Positions 57,419 through 64,000 of a stretch of DNA of 64,000 nt are shown in pieces. This DNA comes from Hemerocallis citrina. Its lineage: Eukaryota; Streptophyta; Magnoliopsida; Asparagales; Asphodelaceae. Position 1 is the first letter of the stretch, and every line of letters starts with the position of its first letter. The stretch spans positions 114,428,004-114,492,003 of the forward strand of contig CM030363.1 of NCBI GenBank assembly GCA_017893485.1, read 5' to 3'. The position numbers and the translations under genes are program-made. The notes beneath the pieces are model-generated. The model worked only from the letters and a program-made list of their open reading frames with translations, did not search any database and was not told the DNA's origin.

Positions 57419-57719
57419 GTGAGTTGTGAGCTTTTTCATTGTATTTCTACCGGCGTTCATTGAGTTGTAAGCAATGAGTAATAAATAAGAACCTTTGATT
57501 TTCCATGCTCTGATCACCTTGGTTGTTAGGGACGGTTGCTGGGCTAGTTGCGCAGGGGTCGGCTCCAAGGTGGTCTATTGCAACGGGCGCGACGGTGGCG
57601 GCGGTTAGCTTTTCGATAAGCAATAACTATCGACGTTTCGCATTCCCATGAGCATTTATGGCGACGTTTCGCCTTCCGCCGTTTCGCATTCCTAGACGCA
57701 ATAAATGAGGGCCTCAGGG

Positions 57720-57732
57720 GGCTATATAATCC
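57720..57732 (+). promoter_or_regulatory. Second TATA-like site downstream of the antisense gene in C
   Basis: CTATATAA at 57722-57729, same context as 10423-10430 in A. Confidence 0.35.
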
Positions 57733-57849
57733 TCCACTCCCCTTATTGGTTGTCAAGCAGTGAGCCATCTGACTCGGGTGTCTGCCAAAGGCAGGCGCCC
57801 GGAGAATATAATGTTTCCGAGCACTCCAGATTGGAGGCACACCGATCAC

Positions 57850-58176
57850 CCTCAGACTATTCGGGGTTCAGGCCGTTAGGGCCGTGAGACCCCGGGTTGT
57901 TCGTTGGTGAGCGGTGGGCCGATCGATCGGTTCAGAGGGTCGGGGGAGCCGAAGCATGGTGGCTCTTCTGCCGTTCGGGAACAATTCGGGGTTTTGGGCT
58001 CGTAAGAGCCGTAAACCCCGAGTTGTTCGAGGGCGAGAGGATGGTCAGCTGAACAGCTCGAAGGCTCGGAGCGTTTGTTCCGGGACGGAGAGAGCAGCGG
58101 GTCGATGGCCCCCCTGCCATCCTCGAACAATTCGGGGTTTAGGCCGGTCAAGGCCGTAAAACCCCGAGTTGTTCGT
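57850..58176. repeat. Three large hairpins in C
   Basis: Arms 57979-58001/58006-58028 (4-nt loop) and 58124-58145/58152-58175 (6-nt loop), with a first weaker one near 57855-57905. Bases are mostly paired across about 23 positions each. Confidence 0.78.
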
Positions 58177-58309
58177 GGGTGAGAGGGTGGTCAATAATCC
58201 GACACGCGGCTCGGGGCGTCTGCCGAAGGTGGACGCTCTAAACCTTAATAAAAAAAATTTCAACACTGGGTCGGGACCGAGCGTGGTGCTTCGGTTCGTC
58301 GAGCCCCCA

Positions 58310-58425
58310 TGTTTGTGAGAACCATTTGCAAGAGTGTCGAGGTCCCCGCAGAGCATCAAGGTCGCGGTGCCTTGGAGAAGGCACCCGCCTTGCTCAGGGT
58401 CGACGCCGAGTTCCAGCACATTTTC
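58310..58425. repeat. Start of the ~224-bp array of C, cut by the nested element
   Basis: Matches 14750-14850 in A; resumes at 61288. Confidence 0.85.
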
Positions 58426-61287
58426 TGTAACACCCCGATTTTTTCTAATATATGAAGATTATTTATTTTGTTGCACGTGGTATGCACGTGTAATATCTTG
58501 GCTATTATTTTCAACATGATAAGTAAGAGCATTGTTTTTATAAAGGATTTTTCCCTAAAAGCCCAAGTGTTAATTTATTTATCTCTTCTACAAAATAATT
58601 ATTTTGGCCCAATTAATTTTAGCCCATGAATTTAAACTCTATTATTATTTTCTACAACTTGTAATGTGTAGCATTTTTTCTTTTTGCCGGGTATGGATGT
58701 ACAAATTGTGTAGGGTGGTTTGTGTGTGCACGTGCACTCAATGTACACGTGCACAAGGCACAAGCTTGGTCGGTTGGGTGAGTGGGCTTAGATCATGGGC
58801 GGTTACATATGAGGTGTGGGTAGTTTTACAACTTCCTAGTGAATCCTAGCCCTTGATTTTCCAACTCTCTAGTGCATCTTAGCCCTCCATTCCCCTTATA
58901 TTCTAGTATAAATACCCTCTCTCTTTCCCTATCTCTTTTACACTAAAGTTATTATTGTAAGAGAGGCATTCTGTGAGTTTGTGTGTGGGAGCTTTTCTGT
59001 GGAGGCTGAGTAGTAATCTGAAGGTTTCGGTGTGGAGCAAAGGAGCAAGGAGCGAGGAGTCGTTCACTGCACTAAGGAGCTTTTTGCTGGATTTCGTCTA
59101 TTTCTTCAAATAAGGTGGGTGTTTCTCAGGACTTCTAATGTAGGAATTATACCATGATTGTTATAATTGCTGCCATGTTATGAAAAGTAAATTTAATGTA
59201 TTAGAAATTGCCTGAGCATGCTGTTGATAACAAGAACGAGTGAGTCGGTACAGTCGACTGTCGCATGAACCAGTCGACTGGTACGAGACAACTATTTTTC
59301 ATAATGTGGTAATAAACATGTATCCAAATAGACGTAATAGTGTGATCACTAATTTTATATTTTCCCTATGACACATATGATGGAGGGAAGGTGAATGGAT
59401 GAAAAGAACTAGCGACGATTGACAAAACTTAGAACTGTCGGTGCAGTCGACTGACAAGATGTTCAGCCGACTGGTGCATCAATTTAAGTATGAATATTCG
59501 GCAATTCCATGAAATGAGATATTCCATTATGTTGACCTAGTATAATGACTTGAGATTTACATCTTCATCTTCGTAAGAAAGTTATGAATAGTGTGAGTGC
59601 ATGTTTAAAGTGTTTTCCTTAAAGAAAAGAACATATTAGTAATTTAAAATTCCATGCTAACAATGTTACTGAACAAGTAAGAAGTGTGGTGTCTATAAAA
59701 TATGAATGTATGTATGCTGTGATGAAAGTGCATGTAAGAACGGTTGAAAAGATAATCCCTGTTTTGGAATTATGAAACTGACCAGTCGACTTAGTGCGTG
59801 TAGCCAGTCGACTGAGCTGAACCTGGAAATATACTATTAAAGAATCCCAGAACAGACGACTGATGGATGAACAGTCGACTGTCATGTGGATGACACTGTG
59901 AACATGAAAGGTTGCGGGACAGCCGACTGACTGTGTGCAGCAGTCGACTATCCCGAGTATTTATAATGAACCTGTATTGACTGTATGAGTCGACTGGTGT
60001 CCTTCCAAGTCGACTGTACAGAGTGGACTTTGGTATGTATGAGATTTCATTTTATTTATTGCTGTTGGAAGTTGTGAACTTTATGATCGAAATCTATGAA
60101 CTCTTTTATGACTGTGTAGATTTATGTAAAATGAATCATAAATGGGAATTGAGAATTAAATGAACATGAAAGGCTAAGATCATGATGAGAAAGTCTGTGA
60201 GACTCTAAATGAATGATGAGCTGAAAGTGCTCAATTGGAAGTTGTGAATTGTAAATTGAAACCAAGAGTAGCTAAGTCTCCCCCGGCAGTGAAATGAATG
60301 AAATGAAATGAGAATTGAAAGACCAAGGTTGGTCATGTATTGAAATGAAATGATAAGTCCAGTTTGGTGGAGAGGCTAACTCTAGAGCTTTGATTTGTAT
60401 TCATGATTCTAATATTTAGTACATAGTGAAGAGGTGATGAAAGTGAGAGAAAAACATAAGTATGAGAACTAGGGTTTACGATGCGGGTGTGTGAGCCGCA
60501 GAATGCATGCTTGATGAGTCAAGACATGGCGCGGGCACAACTCAGAATGATCGGACTTTAGTCACGCTTGTGAGATGTTTTGGTGACTGCAAGAGGATTG
60601 TGTTCATGGAGGAGGCTGAATTGCCGCAGAATGCATGCTTGATGAGTCAAGACATGGCGCGGAATTCTACTCCAGGGGCCAGGATACATGCTTGTACTCA
60701 TAGAATTATCTAGGATACTCACTGTAATTACAGAAGTAGAGTAAGTCATGGCGAGGGATTGAACCCTACAAAAATGAAGAACGGTTAAGAGGCTTGCCCT
60801 CAGACCTATGTAGTATGGGATCCATAGAATCCAAACAAGCGTGCATTAGTATCATGTAAATTAAATAATTGCATTAAGGATTAAGTGCACAATCACGACA
60901 CGACATCATTAAAAGTTCCCTTTGATTTATATTCTTAGTATGAACAAGTTTGTGATTTGTTAAGAAATGAGACTCGTTATACTGTTTCTGGCATAGAGAG
61001 GATGGCCATGTATAATTATCGTTGGTTGAATAAACTGACGTACCCACAGTTTGTATGCAGATAATTGCATGTGTAAGAGGAATGGATGCATAAAGATTGT
61101 ACCATGTTGTTGTACATTTATTCAATTGTTGTATTTTACTTCTGCTGTACAAAAGAAAAGTGTAATATTGATGTAACTCTGATGTAAAAAGAAAGATTTG
61201 AATTTCCTTGTAAAATTGTACTCAAAGAAAGTGAAAAGATCCTGTAGAACATCTCGAATTCAGTGTTTTGGGATTCGGGACGTTACA
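58426..61287 (+). mobile_element. Nested 2.9-kb solo-LTR-like element with CAGTCGACTG cluster
   Basis: TGTAACACCCCGATTTT to GGGACGTTACA, flanked by TTTTC and TATTC, a 5-bp duplication with one change. TATAAATA at 58907-58914, then AATAAG|GTGGGTGTT at 59114/59115. No coding sequence. Plus orientation by the TATA box. Likely a solo LTR of a Ty3/gypsy element related in layout to those at 29048 and 35615. Confidence 0.72.
59244..60025. repeat. Cluster of CAGTCGACTG palindromes
   Basis: Around a dozen exact or near copies, e.g. 59251-59260, 59271-59280 and 59444-59453, then variants CAGCCGACTG and CAGACGACTG to about 60025, often in pairs 15-25 bp apart. Confidence 0.85.
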
Positions 61288-62222
61288 TATTCTCAGGAAG
61301 AGACGGTGCGGGCATGGCTGGCGGATGTCGCCTCGTACAAAGGTTGATGGGCTCCGAGGAGCCCAAACCGAGCAAGGGACGGATGCCGAGCCCCCATACC
61401 GATGAGAAAGGCAACTGCAGGCATAGCAGAGGGTCGCTGCCGAGCGTCAAGATCGCGGTGCCTTGGAGAAGGCATCCGCCTTGCTCGGGATCAACGCCGA
61501 GCTCCTGCACATGTTCTCAGGGAGAGACGGTGCGGGCGTGGTTGGCGGATGTCGCCTCGTACATAGGTTGATGGGCTCCGAGGAGCCCAAACCGAGCGAG
61601 GGATGGATGCCGAGCCCCCATACCGGTGAGAAAGGCAATTGCAGGTGTAGCAGAGGGTCGCCGCCGAGCGTCAAAGTCGCGGTGCCTTGGAGAAGGCACC
61701 CGCCTTGCTCGAGGTCGACGCTGAGCTCCTGCACATGTTCTCAGGGAGAGACGGTGCGGGCGTGGCTGGCGGATGTCGCCTCGTACATAGGTTGATGGGC
61801 TCCAAGGAGCCCAAACCGAGCGAGGGACGGATGCCGAGCCCCCATACCGGTGAGAAAGGGAACTGCAGGCGTAGCAGAGGGTCGCCGTCGAGCGTCAAGG
61901 TCGCTGTGCCTGGGAGAAGGCACCTGCCTTGCTCGGGGTCGACGCCGAGCTCCTGCACATGTTCTCAGGGAGAGACGGTGCGGGCATGGCTGGCGGATGT
62001 CACCTCGTACATAGGTTGATGGGCTCCGAGGAGCCCAAACCGAGCGAGGAACAGATGCCGAGCCCCCATACCGGTGAGAAAGGCAACTGCAGGCGTAGCA
62101 GAGGGTCACCGCTGAGCGTCAAGGTCGCGGTGCCTGGGAGAAGGCACCCGCCTTGCTCGGGGTCGATGCCGAGCTCCTGCACATGTTCTCAGGGAGAGAC
62201 GGTGCAGGCGTGGCTAGCGGAG
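61288..62222. repeat. ~224-bp tandem array of C
   Basis: CTCCTGCACATGTTCTCAGG at 61502, 61726, 61950 and 62174, exactly 224 bp apart. More uniform than the array in A. Confidence 0.94.
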
Positions 62223-62224
62223 TT

Positions 62225-62505
62225 GTTTGGTTGGATGCACTTTATCAGAAAACCAACCAGGCCGAGCCGCCCGAGCACCGAACCCTAAGCTTGTAAGGGA
62301 AGCTTTTTGGGCTCGCGTTGTTATCCGAGCGCCGAACCTAAAGTTTGTAAGGGAAGCTTTTTGGGCTCGCGCTGTTATTCGAGCGCCGAACCTTAAGCTT
62401 GTAAGGGAAGCTTTTTGGGCTCGCGCGGTTATCCGAGCTCCGAACCCTAAGCTTGTAAGGGAAGCTTTTTAGGCTCGCACTGTTATCCGAGCGCCGATCT
62501 CGAGA
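62225..62505. repeat. ~58-bp array of C, pol side
   Basis: Five units with AAGCTTGTAAGGGAAGCTTT and GGCTCGCGCTGTTATCCGAG. Counterpart of 16040-16290. Confidence 0.88.
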
Positions 62506-62639
62506 TATGTTCTTTATTTGTTACAAGATATGAAGCCGTGGGCTTGTTTTAAGAAAGCTGGCATATTTACAATATGTTTAAACCTTACAAAAGACTAGGC
62601 ACGACGTGCCGATTACAATTATGATATTTTACATGGAGG

Positions 62640-64000
62640 CTACTCTCCTCCTAAGAACTTAATTAAGTGTTTCGCATTCCAGGGCCTCTTGATGGGCTTG
62701 CCTTCGGCACTGGTCAGGCGGTACGTGCCGGGGCACACGACTTCAGATACTTTATACGGGCCCTCCCAATTTGGTGCCAACTTTCTCTTCTGGCCGGGAT
62801 TTGATACCGCCAGCTTTCGGAGGACAAGATCTCCGAGTTTGATGTCAGTTGGGCGCACCTTCTTGTTGTAGATTTCTCTATTCTTTGTTGGTAGATGCTT
62901 CTTCTAAGGGCGGACTTTTCCCTGACCTCGTCTATGAGGTCCAGGTCAGCCCGCAGCTGTTGAGAGTTGGCGGCCTCGTCGAAAGCCATGATTCGGGGTG
63001 AAGGGATCCCGATCTCCAAGGGAATGACGGCCTCAGCTTCGTATGTTAAATTGAAAGGGGATTCTCTTTGTCGTTCGGTGGGCCCAGAGAACGCTCGGAA
63101 ATTTGTCGACCCATAACCCCTTGGAAGCGTTATCGAGCCGTTTCTTGAGTCCATCGAGGATTTGGCGGTTCGCGTTCTCGGCCTAGCCGTTAGACTGGGG
63201 ATGGCACACTGAAGAGAAGCACTGCTGGATCCCGAGATCTTCGCAGAACTTGCAAAAACTCTTACCCGCGAATTGAGTCCCATTATCCGTGATGAGCACC
63301 TGCAGAATCCCGAACCGACAGACGATGTGTTTCCAGAAGAACTGCTGGGTCTGTCGTTCGGTGATCGTTGCTAATGGCTCGGCCTCGATCCACTTGGTGA
63401 AATAGTCGATCGCCACAATAAGGAACTTTCATTGGACCGTTGCTTTCGGAAATGGGCCTACCAGATCCATCCCCCACATCGCAAAGGGGGTCGGACTGGC
63501 CATGGACCGTAGGTTCGCCTGAGGGGCCCTTTTCATTGGGGAGAACCGTTGGCAGGGGCCACACTTCTTCACTAGGGCGAGGGCATCTTGCAGCATAGTG
63601 GGCCAGTAGTACCCGTGATTTAGTGCCTTCCGGGCTAGTGAACGGCTTCCCATGTGGCATCCGCCGATCCCCTCGGGCAGTTCCTTGAGGGCGTACTTGG
63701 CTTCGTCCGGGCTTAGGCAGCAGAGGTAGGGTCTGCCGTCTGTTGTTGTATAGGATCTTTTGAAGAGGGTGGCATTGATGACAGCGAACCTTTCAGATTT
63801 GATCCTAATCCGCCTTGCTTCAGCTCGGTCTTCGGGGAGCTCTCCCTTGACTATAAATTTTTTGATAAGAGTGGTCCAGTCGTCTGGAGGAGCTTCGTCT
63901 TCGATGCACAGAACCTCCGGGGTGTCTGTACTTGGCTTTAACAGGACTTCAATTAGGACCGTGCGGTCGAGGCCTTCAAAGGATGATGAAGCCAATTTCG
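62640..64000 (-). pseudogene. Integrase of retroelement C, partial at the window edge
   Basis: From the window edge it reads ASSSFEGLDRTVLIEVL, then the zinc domain with the first His replaced by Pro (LPEGIGGCH against LHEGIGGCH) but KKCGPCQRF intact. D,D,E residues appear in MWGMDLVGPF, LITDNGTQF and AENANR. Stops lie at 63429 (CGA to TGA) and 63183 (CAG to TAG), and there is a deletion near 63065. The tail EGPYKVSEVV ... HLIKFLGGE ends at 62640. Confidence 0.9.

Larger units (their letters stand above)
51267..64000 (-). mobile_element. Retroelement C, same subfamily as A, continues past the window
   Basis: 3' LTR 51267-51831, then arrays, antisense gene, hairpins, ~224-bp and 58-bp arrays, and integrase at 62640-64000 on the minus strand. 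RT, gag and the 5' LTR lie outside. Sequence is very close to A throughout. The bases before the LTR are AGGTG (51262-51266); the partner duplication cannot be seen. Confidence 0.9.

Noticed and set aside
1..64000. Naming the host species or a host gene
   Set aside because: All recognisable coding sequence belongs to transposable elements; families of this type are widespread in flowering plants.

Overview
This window is repeat-packed intergenic DNA from a flowering plant (species not determined). I find no intact host gene. Nearly all of it is nested transposable elements: three copies of one large Ty3/gypsy LTR-retrotransposon family of the Tat/Retand type, a CACTA-like DNA transposon, and five LTR or LTR-like insertions with TGT(A/C)RC..CCCC-type ends. 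The plant assignment rests on the Tat-type gag-pol, the CACTACAAAA termini, the Transposase_28-type (PF04195-like) protein and GT-AG introns.
Layout. 1-1717: truncated LTR-like element that cuts a CCHC zinc-knuckle reading frame (1718-2200). 2382-25387: CACTA-like element with no recognisable transposase, split by retroelement A at 4080-22612 (minus orientation, TSD GGGCT), which itself carries a solo-LTR-like insertion at 10857-14536 (TSD AAGCC). 25388-25868: unassigned. 25874-50870: retroelement B (plus orientation, TSD GTGTC), interrupted in reverse transcriptase by a solo-LTR-like element at 29048-32803 (TSD CGTTT) and in integrase by another at 35615-41397 (TSD CTGGG); its 3' LTR is tandemly duplicated. 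51267 to the window end: retroelement C (minus orientation), interrupted at 58426-61287.
A, B and C share one plan, read in element orientation: 5' LTR, PBS, gag, protease, RT-RNase H, integrase, ~57-bp and ~222-bp tandem arrays, large hairpins, an antisense gene, more arrays, PPT, 3' LTR. For C only the integrase-to-3' LTR part lies in the window. The antisense gene (A 7078-10119; B 44575-47690; C 54394-57418) has a promoter-like region with a TGACGTCA site and a conserved hairpin, an acidic N-terminus, a Transposase_28-like domain, coiled coils and at least two short GT-AG introns at the same positions in all three copies. Such introns can survive retrotransposition because they lie antisense to the genomic RNA. 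Together with its flanking repeats and hairpins, this cassette is the most interesting system here.
All copies are decayed. Many premature stops look like C-to-T (or G-to-A) changes, typical of methylated, silenced plant repeats. The two LTRs of A differ at about 29 of ~584 positions by hand count.
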